Shown one piece after another: positions 13,788-20,408 of a stretch of DNA of 22,648 bases (its first letter is position 1; every line of letters starts with the position of its first letter). Origin of the DNA: a virus. Below the pieces are notes generated by a model. It was given only the letters and a program-made list of their open reading frames with translations, ran no database searches and had not been told where the DNA came from. A program made the position numbers and the translations under genes. The stretch is taken from the IMG/VR virus record IMGVR_UViG_3300045999_009805, positions 1 through 22,648 of that record; one strand, given 5' to 3'.

Positions 13788-16046
13788 ATGAGCGATAGTA
13801 AAAACGTTCTAGATTCTATGCTCAAGGCGGTCATTTCCCGCGATGGTAGCGATCAAACCGATACCATGCTGGTAAATGCCCACCTCTCCCAAATGAAGAT
13901 GTTTGGGGTGCGTCAGGGTGTTGAGTTCTACCCAGCCCAAGATAACTTGGGCACACAGCGATTTGATTTTATTCAGCAGGTCATCAAGTTTAATAAACTG
14001 GATGCTCGTCTGGACTCGATCTGGGATCGCTTTTTGGCCTATGGTAAAGGTCTTTTTTATATTCGACCGACTAAGAAAACATATCGACTCTACTGGTTCG
14101 ATAAAGATGCGTATCGAACTTACTACTCTACAGAGGGAGATTTAGAAGAAGTCATCATTATTTATCCGTACAAAGTAAAGTCTACGAAAGGCTTTCAAGG
14201 TGTTGGTTTAAGTACGGATAAACGTTATATGCGTCTTCGTATTACAGCGACTGAAATTGAAGAGTTCCACAGCGAACAAGAAATTTCTTTCGACATGCCG
14301 TCACTGGAAGCTGGCGCTTTCGAAAAGAAGACCGTTGTCAACAGCATGGAATTTATTCCATGTGTGGAAGTATTTAACAATCCAGATGCTTTTGGCACCG
14401 AAGGTAGCGGTGAATTTGATTGGATGGCTAACCAGATCATCGCTCACGATGAAATGGTTAAAAACATTCGAGCAAACCTTTCATTTTTCGGCAATCCCAC
14501 ATTACTCTCTTCCAGGCCAAAACAAGATATTGTCGAGAGCAACGACACCGATGTAGCACAGCGTCCCAGTATTTCCAGTCAGTCTGGATTCCAATCTGAG
14601 TTCTTCTTATCTAGCTCAACCTTTAAGCAGGATAACGTCACACGGCAGCCTCCAGGCTATATCGGAAAGCCTGGCTCCGGCATGCGCGTGCCTCGAGTCA
14701 TCGCGAACCTGGAGCCAACAGATCGTGTCGGTTTTATCACCCCAAACGCAGTTAGCACAGATCAGGCGCGGTATGCAGAACAGCTTCGTAGTGAAATCCG
14801 CTTAGCACTTGGTGGTATTGATGATTTAAGCATCACCAACGTAACTGCAACCGAGATCAAATCGGCTTATGGACGTGTCAGTGCTACAGCCAAGAAGAAA
14901 TGCTTGATGCTCTATACATACGGCATTTGTCGTTGCTTCGAGTTGATGATCTTCCAGGAAGAGCAAATCTTCCGTAAATCGTTAGCCTACTCATTGGGCA
15001 TTAAATATCCAATTCCTCCCGAAGATACAGAGGACGAGGCTGCTGTAACTAAGTACGAAAAACAGTTGGTAACTTATGAGAAGAAACTTCAAAAAGCTCT
15101 AGATGCTGTTATCGAGAACCGCGAGATTCCCAGTGGCGTTTTAGGTCTTGCCCCAGACGGTGATCGTGCTGTTATGTGGCGCTGGATGGGACCTGTATAC
15201 GAAGATACGGCACAAGATAAACTTAACCAATCTATCTTCACGAGGAACCTACAGGAATTAGGGGTTGATAGCATTGAAGCACTGAAGTATTTATTCCCTT
15301 CTAAAACGGATGATGAAATCGCGGGGATGCTCTCCGGTTTCCCATTCCGAATGGTAGGGGAAGTACAGAGGGCCTACTCAGCATTTATTGATCTAATCAA
15401 TCAAGAAATGCGAACACCACATCCACAGCAACCGAATTTACCGATGGCTGCGGATCCGAGATTAGATCTCACTCCCTTCCTTTACCGAACACTCGAAAGC
15501 CTACAAAAAGAGGTAACTTATGCAGGCCGATACCGCAATGCCGACCCAATCGGCACCCCAAGCATCCCCGATCCAGCCGAGCAGCTACGGGGCTCCGGTG
15601 GCGCAGACGGCGGCACAAGCGCCAACGGTTTCAACGACGTCCCAATGGGTGGCGCCCTACCAGCAAGCGGTGGCCCCAGCCCCGCAAATGCAGGCCCAGA
15701 TGGGGGTCAATCCGTACCTGTCAACCCCTACAGCGTCATACCCCCAAGCGTACCAGGCAGCCCCACAAGCGGAGAACCCTTACAAGGAGGCGTTCAACAA
15801 GGTAGTGGGGCTCCTGAGTTCGCCCGTCCAATTCCCATTCCAGGGTCAACAGTACAGTCAGAACCAAGCCTACGACCAGGCCAATTACGCTTCCCAACAG
15901 GGTCTCCAGTACAACAATTTGGCGACGGAGACCTATACGCCTTCGAACAACAGCAACCAGGCGTATTACAACGACTATTCCCAAACTTCTCCGGTAATAA
16001 CGGAGGAAATGCTGCTGGACAACGGGGTAAGCGAGCAAAGTCTTGA
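13788..16046 (+). CDS. Portal protein, 752 aa
   Basis: I start at ATG 13788 (MSDSKNVLDSML...); an in-frame TTG at 13782 would add two residues. Portal proteins form the twelve-subunit ring through which DNA enters the head. The support is position directly after terminase plus a typical layout. There is an N-terminal wing (residues 1-180 with FDFIQQVIKFNKLDARLDSI), a conserved centre (NQIIAHDEMVKNIRANLSFF; QLRSEIRLALGGIDDLSITN; TATEIKSAYGRVSATAKKKC) and then long helices (AAVTKYEKQLVTYEKKLQKA). From about residue 578 the chain turns Pro/Gly/Gln-rich and ends in a basic RGKRAKS. This tail overlaps the next gene for 527 bases in another frame. A terminase-adjacent protein of this size and helix pattern is very likely portal, though no short signature proves it. 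Confidence 0.85.
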   Translation: MSDSKNVLDSMLKAVISRDGSDQTDTMLVNAHLSQMKMFGVRQGVEFYPAQDNLGTQRFDFIQQVIKFNKLDARLDSIWDRFLAYGKGLFYIRPTKKTYRLYWFDKDAYRTYYSTEGDLEEVIIIYPYKVKSTKGFQGVGLSTDKRYMRLRITATEIEEFHSEQEISFDMPSLEAGAFEKKTVVNSMEFIPCVEVFNNPDAFGTEGSGEFDWMANQIIAHDEMVKNIRANLSFFGNPTLLSSRPKQDIVESNDTDVAQRPSISSQSGFQSEFFLSSSTFKQDNVTRQPPGYIGKPGSGMRVPRVIANLEPTDRVGFITPNAVSTDQARYAEQLRSEIRLALGGIDDLSITNVTATEIKSAYGRVSATAKKKCLMLYTYGICRCFELMIFQEEQIFRKSLAYSLGIKYPIPPEDTEDEAAVTKYEKQLVTYEKKLQKALDAVIENREIPSGVLGLAPDGDRAVMWRWMGPVYEDTAQDKLNQSIFTRNLQELGVDSIEALKYLFPSKTDDEIAGMLSGFPFRMVGEVQRAYSAFIDLINQEMRTPHPQQPNLPMAADPRLDLTPFLYRTLESLQKEVTYAGRYRNADPIGTPSIPDPAEQLRGSGGADGGTSANGFNDVPMGGALPASGGPSPANAGPDGGQSVPVNPYSVIPPSVPGSPTSGEPLQGGVQQGSGAPEFARPIPIPGSTVQSEPSLRPGQLRFPTGSPVQQFGDGDLYAFEQQQPGVLQRLFPNFSGNNGGNAAGQRGKRAKS

Positions 16047-16518
16047 TGTCATCAACCACTTCGGTGCTGATGCTCCAGCCCTTCTGAACCAGTACGCTTG
16101 TTCTGTAGAAGACACGCTGCTCGCCACCAACGCGCAGCTTCAAGAGGCTATCGGTCTGCTTCAGGAGCTTTCTCATGAGCACCGCGCTTATGAGGCTATC
16201 CTGACGGATCCAGATATCCTGGCCGATTACACCTGCGAATTCTTTGGCGAGAACGGTCCTTATCCAATCCCCGATTCGGAAATTGGTTACGGCCGTCCCC
16301 AGGGCCAGGCAATTGGTACTCAGTATCAGCGCCCCACTGCTCCTGAGCGTCCTCAGATGCCTGTTCCTCCTCAACCCCAGATGCAAGGCAACCCTGCCGC
16401 CTTCTGGAACAATTTTGGAGCCCTGGCTGAGCGTGATCCCGCAAACGCCTGGCGTTATCTGAACTCTGCACAACAGAACCCTGACGTGTTCCGCCAGAAA
16501 ATGCTGGTGATGGAGTGA
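15520..16518 (+). CDS. Putative scaffold protein, 332 aa
   Basis: ATG 15520 has an excellent ribosome site (AGAGGT, five bases away), so this start inside the portal gene is convincing. The first 170 residues are disordered and rich in Gln, Ala, Pro and Tyr. Residues about 165-235 are helical and acidic (SEQSLDVINHFGADAPALLN; LLATNAQLQEAIGLLQELSH). The C-terminal part is Pro/Gln-rich and ends in a helix (DPANAWRYLNSAQQNPDVFR). Scaffold proteins guide capsid assembly and leave the head before or during packaging; they are typically helical, acidic and flexible and are encoded between portal and capsid genes, as here. No protease is fused to it. The call is from context. The first 527 bases are shared with the portal frame (+1 relative). 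Confidence 0.7.
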   Translation: MQADTAMPTQSAPQASPIQPSSYGAPVAQTAAQAPTVSTTSQWVAPYQQAVAPAPQMQAQMGVNPYLSTPTASYPQAYQAAPQAENPYKEAFNKVVGLLSSPVQFPFQGQQYSQNQAYDQANYASQQGLQYNNLATETYTPSNNSNQAYYNDYSQTSPVITEEMLLDNGVSEQSLDVINHFGADAPALLNQYACSVEDTLLATNAQLQEAIGLLQELSHEHRAYEAILTDPDILADYTCEFFGENGPYPIPDSEIGYGRPQGQAIGTQYQRPTAPERPQMPVPPQPQMQGNPAAFWNNFGALAERDPANAWRYLNSAQQNPDVFRQKMLVME

Positions 16519-16519
16519 T

Positions 16520-16611
16520 ACTCGTAATCCTAATAAACGACGTTTATTAGGAAAACGAGTAAACGACGTTTATTAGGAAAACGAGTAAACGACGTTTATT
16601 AGGAAAATGAG
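16520..16611. repeat. Large palindrome followed by two more 26-bp repeat units
   Basis: A near-perfect palindrome of 41 bases is centred on 16540 (ACTCGT...CCTAATAAACG-A-CGTTTATTAGG...ACGAGT); the inner 23 bases are perfect. The right half continues as three direct 26-bp units at 16534-16559, 16560-16585 and 16586-16611, the last with one change. Each unit keeps the small palindrome AAACGACGTTT. It lies between the scaffold stop and a terminator. It could fold into a strong RNA hairpin (processing, stability) or present three binding sites to a protein. Confidence 0.9.
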
Positions 16612-16623
16612 TAATTGTAAAAT

Positions 16624-16652
16624 AAGGGGTAGCAATGCTACCTCTTTTATTT
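16624..16652 (+). terminator. Rho-independent terminator after scaffold
   Basis: An AAGGGGTAGC/GCTACCTCTT hairpin with a three-base loop (one G-U pair) is followed by TTATTT. It would end transcripts from the terminase-portal-scaffold unit, or reduce readthrough toward the capsid genes. Confidence 0.7.
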
Positions 16653-16665
16653 AGCGGATTTTATT

Positions 16666-17097
16666 ATGGCAGCCCAAAAGAGTAGTGCTAGAGCACGAGC
16701 TGAGCAATTTTTGATTAATGTAGGAACCGCAGGTGGGCCGGTCGGATCAGCAGCTCTGTATACTTTTGGCGCTGCCAACTTAGCCTCTCAAGTGCAGGCT
16801 GGCAGAGTTGACCAGTATGCCACTATGCGTGACGCTACTGCCGGTCGTGTGATTGGCACGACAAATGCACCCGCACCTGCGATGCCGCGAGACCTCGATA
16901 GTGCTTACTTAAAGTTAAATCTTCCAGGATCTCCGTTACCGGGCAATGCGTTGCTTTCGGCTCAAAATCAAAGTGCTGCTGAAGTGACACAGAATAATAT
17001 CCTCACAAATGAGCAATATGCACGTTTGCAGGGAATGCCAGCGCTTGGAATGTTATCTATGGGTTTGTTAGCCGCCAACAACTCTAAAAAAGGTTAA
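16666..17097 (+). CDS. Hypothetical head-region protein, 143 aa
   Basis: Starts at ATG 16666, 14 bases after the terminator; the ribosome site is weak. The N-terminus is basic and Ala-rich (AAQKSSARARAEQFLINVG). An Ala/Gly-rich central part (GSAALYTFGAANLASQVQAG) and a Pro/Asn-containing part (PAPAMPRDLDSAYLKLNLPG) follow. The end is hydrophobic with a Lys tail (ALGMLSMGLLAANNSKKG). I do not recognise it. Placement between scaffold and capsid genes suggests a head component; composition resembles the Gly/Ala-rich genes at 5589-7426. Confidence 0.65.
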   Translation: MAAQKSSARARAEQFLINVGTAGGPVGSAALYTFGAANLASQVQAGRVDQYATMRDATAGRVIGTTNAPAPAMPRDLDSAYLKLNLPGSPLPGNALLSAQNQSAAEVTQNNILTNEQYARLQGMPALGMLSMGLLAANNSKKG

Positions 17098-17102
17098 AAG
17101 TA

Positions 17103-17366
17103 ATGAAAAAAGAAAAAGCCGTTAAGAAAGCTAAGGCGCGTAAACAGCAGGCTGGGGCACGCACTCTCGAGCTTGAGGCTGCTCTTCAGATGGCGCAAGC
17201 GCAACTAATTGATCCTGAAATCCAAGCAGAACGAGTGGATATGCAGCCAGCAGATGGCTACGTTAATCCATATCGTGCACTTGGTTACATGGCGCCAATG
17301 GCTTATTCCCCTGGCAACATGGTCAGCGGCTACAACTTTGGTCAGATGGTGAATCCGGAAGCTTAA
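17103..17366 (+). CDS. Hypothetical head-region protein with basic N-terminus, 87 aa
   Basis: ATG 17103 has AAAGG about ten bases upstream and lies five bases after the previous stop. Residues 1-20 are very basic (MKKEKAVKKAKARKQQAGAR). An amphipathic helix follows (LELEAALQMAQAQLI). The tail is rich in Pro, Tyr, Met and Asn (GYVNPYRALGYMAPMAYSPG). No family is recognised. It stops with a double TAA at the edge of the region in which the first capsid exon should lie. A fusion of its 5' part to the capsid exon by splicing cannot be fully excluded but seems unlikely, as it has its own clean stop. Confidence 0.65.
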   Translation: MKKEKAVKKAKARKQQAGARTLELEAALQMAQAQLIDPEIQAERVDMQPADGYVNPYRALGYMAPMAYSPGNMVSGYNFGQMVNPEA

Positions 17367-17375
17367 TAATCCGGA

Positions 17376-17393
17376 TTGATAAACACAGGGTAT
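17376..17393 (+). other. Candidate first exon of the major capsid gene (tentative)
   Basis: TTG-ATA-AAC-ACA-GGG-TAT is open and in frame with the main capsid exon if splicing joins 17393 to 18330. The spliced start would read MINTGY-ENDFPKLL. Its last six bases, GGGTAT, can pair fully with GTACTC at 18102-18107 in the intron, with a terminal U-G pair as group I introns require. Against it: no ribosome site, and a TTG start for a highly expressed gene. Treat as a hypothesis. Confidence 0.3.
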
Positions 17394-18329
17394 AATTTTA
17401 TCAATGGGACGGAAGTTCCAGGCCCGCAGTAGCACCGAATTTTTTCGTTGGCTTCTGCTCCAGGGATCTTCCAGATCCTGGTTTCAGCCACATACCCCGC
17501 TGAATTACCAACATGTTCATCGATAGCTAACTCAGATCCTGATAGGTGCTCCCTTTTATGATTTGATAAACGGCTAAATGGTTGCAACCAAACTTCTCTG
17601 CTATTTTTCTATACGAAAGACCAGCAGACCTAAGTTGTTTGATTAAAGCCACATCTTCTTCGGAAAACCTCCTAAGAGATTTTTTTGCCGAGCCTTTGCT
17701 GGCATAACCGTTTTTTGAGTACCGACCGGCCTTTAAGGCTCTGTCATAGTTCTCCTTTTTGGTAACGACCTCAAGATTGCTAAGAGAATTATTTCTTTTA
17801 TTGCCATCTTTGTGATCTACCTGAAGCGAATCAGATTTAATTCCATGCAGAGTTAAATCTAGATCGAGGAATGTTATAGCCATCAAAACATGCACGTGGT
17901 AGCGAATCTTTTTCCCATCAACGGATACAGAGACGCGATCATAAGTACTTGTTGAGCTGATGGTGAGTTTCACAAAGCAATCACCTTCTTTTTGGTACGG
18001 TTGCCCAAGCTCATCTAGGCAAAGGTTTTCAAATCCAGGAACCAATTTCGGCTTCACGTTGTTCATAAACAGCTGTTCCGATACTGTAGCACTTAACCTG
18101 AGTACTCAACGTTGTCGCCTGATTAGGCAACTGATCAGTGAAAACCGGGTGAATTCAGGGAAGCCCTAACGTAAAGACGAGGGTAATCCTGAGCCAAGCC
18201 AACTAAGTTCGTAGTTGGAAGGTGCAGAGACTAGGCGGTGAATGACGCTTCATTCGTAATACGCCATTAGCGCCCGGCACCCTTACAGGGTGAAGAGATA
18301 GTCCACCCCTTCAAGAAATTGGAGATCAG
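17394..18329 (+). ncRNA. Group IA self-splicing intron in the capsid gene
   Basis: The catalytic core can be folded by hand. P3 is CCGGGT 18145-18150 with GCCCGG 18272-18277. P4 is TCAGG 18155-18159 with CCTGA 18188-18192. P5 is GCCCT 18163-18167 with AGGGT 18180-18184. P6 is GCC 18193-18195 with GGT 18221-18223; P6a is CCAACT/AGTTGG. P7 is GACTA 18229-18233 with TAGTC 18299-18303. P7.1 is GGCG/CGCC, P7.2 is GAATGA/TCATTC, and P8 is CACCC/GGGTG 18278-18292. P9 (18309-18324) is CTTCAA and TTGGAG around a GAAA tetraloop. P7.1/P7.2 mark subgroup IA. The 3' splice site is probably at 18324-18330 and the 5' site is less sure. An HNH gene lies antisense between the 5' end and the core, so it probably sits in the P1 or P2 loop. 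Confidence 0.85.
17527..18066 (-). CDS. HNH homing endonuclease, encoded antisense within the intron
   Basis: A 179-aa protein from ATG 18066 to a stop at 17527. The N-terminal 60 residues form a beta-rich region seen in phage HNH proteins (YDRVSVSVDGKKIRYHVHVL). The HNH core follows: the H-x-H region at YHVHVLMAITF, then LQVDHKDGNKRNNSLSNLEV with VDHKDGN, and then TKKENYDRA. A C-terminal DNA-binding helix-turn-helix (EEDVALIKQLRSAGLSYRKI, then AEKFGCNHLAVYQII) resembles NUMOD-type tails. Homing endonucleases nick or cut intron-less alleles so that the intron is copied across. The domain set is complete and looks functional. The odd point is its orientation, opposite to the host gene and intron, so it cannot be translated from the capsid message and needs its own leftward promoter. 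Confidence 0.9.
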   Translation of the reverse strand: MNNVKPKLVPGFENLCLDELGQPYQKEGDCFVKLTISSTSTYDRVSVSVDGKKIRYHVHVLMAITFLDLDLTLHGIKSDSLQVDHKDGNKRNNSLSNLEVVTKKENYDRALKAGRYSKNGYASKGSAKKSLRRFSEEDVALIKQLRSAGLSYRKIAEKFGCNHLAVYQIIKGSTYQDLS

Positions 18330-19466
18330 GAGAACGACTTTCCCAAGCTGTTGGGTGCGGAGCTGTACCGCCCCCATCCAGCTTATATCGTGGAGATGGC
18401 TTGCGAGCCAGTAGTCGTCCACGACTTCACCAAACAGCCGGGTCAAACCGTTCAACTTGACCGTTATCGTTTCTGGGGTAGCCCTGGAACGAAGACTAGC
18501 CGTGAGCGTACCCAGGATCAAACCATTGGTACTGCTAATAGCCGGTCTATCGTAAAGGACAAGGTGCTGGTGTCTCTGCGTGAGTACACCGGTCCCGCTG
18601 ACCCGAACAACACCAACCTCCCGAGCACCTTTAAGATTGCTCGTGAGACTCTGATGACCGCTCAGCGTCTGCTGCTGGACACCGGGAACCTTAACATGTT
18701 CCACCAGTCCATCGGTTCGCTGACCCTCCTGGACGACTATCGCCGCTGGCGCGACCGTGTGTTCCTGGACGAGCTGTTCAAGGCTGAGTCTCGCGGTGCC
18801 GCTTCTGATAGCCAGGGTGGTTACTACTACCCCAACGGTAAGACCAAATCTTCCGCGACTGCTCTCAACAACTACACCGCTACCGAGTACGCTTCTGAGC
18901 GGTTCAAGTTCAACGTCAAGACCGACCTTCTTGAGGTTGTAAAGCAGCTGCGTAAGCGTAACACCCCCGTGTTCGCTGACGGCTACTACCGTTGTATCGC
19001 CGATCCCTCTTTCATGAAGGATCTGCGTGCTGACCAGGGCTTCCGCGAAGTGGCCCGCTATCCTGGCACTGGTGTTCCTAATCCCCTGATGGGAATGATG
19101 GCCCCCAACGCTGCTCTGTACGGTGGCGGTCAGTTCGGTCAAGCTCAGTTCGTGGCTGGTGAACCCGTCATGCCTTCTGGCTTTGTGTTTGAAGGTGTGC
19201 GTTTCTTCGAATCCACCAACTTCCCCGACAAGAGTATTTCCGTCGACATCGGCAGTGGCGGCGGCTCTGCAACTCGCACTACTCCTGCTGGTCTGTTCTT
19301 CGGTCCTCAGGCTGTCGGTGTAGGTATTGGCGGTCCCAATGCTCAGGTTCTCATCAATAACAATGATGACTTCAGCCGCTTTATCATCCTGATTTGGCAG
19401 CTGTACGCCGGTTTTGCTAACCTGAATAAGGACTTCATTACCACTGCCTTCACCATCGTTGAGTGA
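18330..19466 (+). CDS. Major capsid protein, main exon
   Basis: The frame is open from just after the intron and reads ENDFPKLLGAELYRPHPAYI for about 378 residues to a TGA TAA double stop. Later segments are typical of the N4-gp56-like capsid family: a DGYYRCIADPSFMKDLRADQ stretch, GVRFFESTNFPDKS, and a final LYAGFANLNKDFITTAF. The protein forms the icosahedral shell. Codon use is strongly biased to C-ending and preferred codons (AAC, TTC, CTG, CGT, GGT), unlike the genes upstream, as expected for the most abundant virion protein. The N-terminus must come from a first exon upstream of the intron; without splicing the only start is TTG 18351, which lacks a ribosome site and would cut off conserved-looking residues. 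The identity is good, the N-terminus open. Confidence 0.85.
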   Translation, partial: ENDFPKLLGAELYRPHPAYIVEMACEPVVVHDFTKQPGQTVQLDRYRFWGSPGTKTSRERTQDQTIGTANSRSIVKDKVLVSLREYTGPADPNNTNLPSTFKIARETLMTAQRLLLDTGNLNMFHQSIGSLTLLDDYRRWRDRVFLDELFKAESRGAASDSQGGYYYPNGKTKSSATALNNYTATEYASERFKFNVKTDLLEVVKQLRKRNTPVFADGYYRCIADPSFMKDLRADQGFREVARYPGTGVPNPLMGMMAPNAALYGGGQFGQAQFVAGEPVMPSGFVFEGVRFFESTNFPDKSISVDIGSGGGSATRTTPAGLFFGPQAVGVGIGGPNAQVLINNNDDFSRFIILIWQLYAGFANLNKDFITTAFTIVE

Positions 19467-19485
19467 TAAAGGAGGTACTTAACCA

Positions 19486-20304
19486 ATGGCTGCTTACAAA
19501 GAAGAAGCCGGTGCAATCCTGCAACCCGGTAACCAAATCAACCGCCTGTCCTCCTATAACACCGAAGGTGTATACGGCTGGCCTGGCGTAGAAGCTTTCG
19601 AGCTGATTGGCTACGTCAAGATTGATAACCTTGCCGCAGACAAAGCTTCGTTTAAGAGCTTCGATATTATTGTTCCCTCGCCTGATCGTCGTCCTGATGA
19701 CCGGGTGCGCGACAATCGCACCTCCCTGGTGGTGCAAGCCTCCTCTGCTCGTCCTGCTTATGTTTACGGCGCTTCTATCGCCGTGGCTCAGGACCTGCCC
19801 GCTGGTGGTCTGGCTGGTTTCCCTGCCTCCCCTGTGACCGCTGATATTGGTGGTACTTCTACCGAAGGTCTGCTGCTTGGTCCTAACAACGCTGGCGCTC
19901 CTTTCGGCGTGCCTTCGACTCAAGCCAACGGTCTTGCTGCTGCTAGCGCCATTGTGAGCGCTACTAGCTCGCTGTTTGCCCAAGGTCTGAGTGACACCAC
20001 TGTTGCTGACCTGCCGTTCTGGACTGCTGTTACCACTGCTGGTATCGACGATCAGGATGCTGCCAACTCGATGTTCTACCGCGTCACTGCGGACACCACC
20101 TTCAAGGTGTTCAACGTGAACGGCGTGACCTCCACCTCCGTGGATGGCGACGGTGTGTTCATTAGCTCCACCGATAAGGATGCCGGCAAGGCTGGCTACT
20201 TGGTGTGCCGTGTGAACTACCTCCGTCCTGCCGCTGCGGCCACTTGGGAGTCCATCAACGAGTACATCGACTTCGTCTCGCAGGTGGGCGGAGACGACAT
20301 CTGA
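19486..20304 (+). CDS. Abundant virion protein, possible capsid partner or decoration, 272 aa
   Basis: ATG 19486 follows a near-ideal ribosome site (AAAGGAGGT, ten bases) 20 bases after the capsid gene, and a strong terminator follows. The protein is soluble, beta-type by composition, rich in Ala, Gly, Asp, Thr and Val, with no Cys until residue 248 (GYLVCRVNYLRP). Segments include YNTEGVYGWPGVEAFELIGY, SASSARPAYVYGASIAVAQ-like strands and a central Ala/Gly-rich region. I do not recognise a family. Codon use is as biased as in the capsid gene, pointing to very high expression. Its position makes a decoration/cement or minor capsid protein the best guess; a tail tube protein is another option. 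Confidence 0.75.
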   Translation: MAAYKEEAGAILQPGNQINRLSSYNTEGVYGWPGVEAFELIGYVKIDNLAADKASFKSFDIIVPSPDRRPDDRVRDNRTSLVVQASSARPAYVYGASIAVAQDLPAGGLAGFPASPVTADIGGTSTEGLLLGPNNAGAPFGVPSTQANGLAAASAIVSATSSLFAQGLSDTTVADLPFWTAVTTAGIDDQDAANSMFYRVTADTTFKVFNVNGVTSTSVDGDGVFISSTDKDAGKAGYLVCRVNYLRPAAAATWESINEYIDFVSQVGGDDI

Positions 20305-20326
20305 TCGTAACTCCAAGATGCAACGA

Positions 20327-20352
20327 ACGGACCTTTCGGGGTCCGTTTTTTG
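20327..20352 (+). terminator. Rho-independent terminator after the capsid pair
   Basis: ACGGACC/GGTCCGT stem with a six-base loop, followed by six T. It ends the capsid transcription unit 23 bases after the stop codon. Confidence 0.9.
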
Positions 20353-20408
20353 TGTCTAGGCATCTAGGATTTATTTTGATAAGCTAAGCGAAGGTTCAAC
20401 TAACAAAA

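Noticed and set aside
15736-16473. 245-aa minus-strand frame
   Set aside because: Antisense to the scaffold gene, no ribosome site, and codon use follows the plus-strand frame.
16534-16611. CRISPR array
   Set aside because: The three 26-bp units are directly adjacent with no spacers, so they are a tandem repeat.
17371-17404. Promoter with TATAAT at 17391-17396
   Set aside because: TATAAT is perfect, but the only -35-like TTGATA lies just nine bases upstream. The same bases fit a small hairpin and the proposed splice site, so I do not call a promoter.
17405-17527. 40-codon plus-strand frame starting MGRKFQARSS as first capsid exon
   Set aside because: No ribosome site, contains a hairpin (CCAGG...CCTGG around 17461-17482) suggesting structured intron RNA, and offers no 5' splice site that pairs with a guide sequence near the core.
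17363-17587. 74-aa minus-strand frame ending in LIKLYPVFINPDY
   Set aside because: Looks protein-like in places, but it overlaps the end of the HNH gene, has no ribosome site, and lies in the presumed intron 5' region. A decayed endonuclease remnant is possible but not supported.
18267-19142. 291-aa minus-strand frame
   Set aside because: Antisense to the capsid exon; it is open because of the capsid gene's biased third positions. The 288-aa frame at 19450-20316 is rejected for the same reason.
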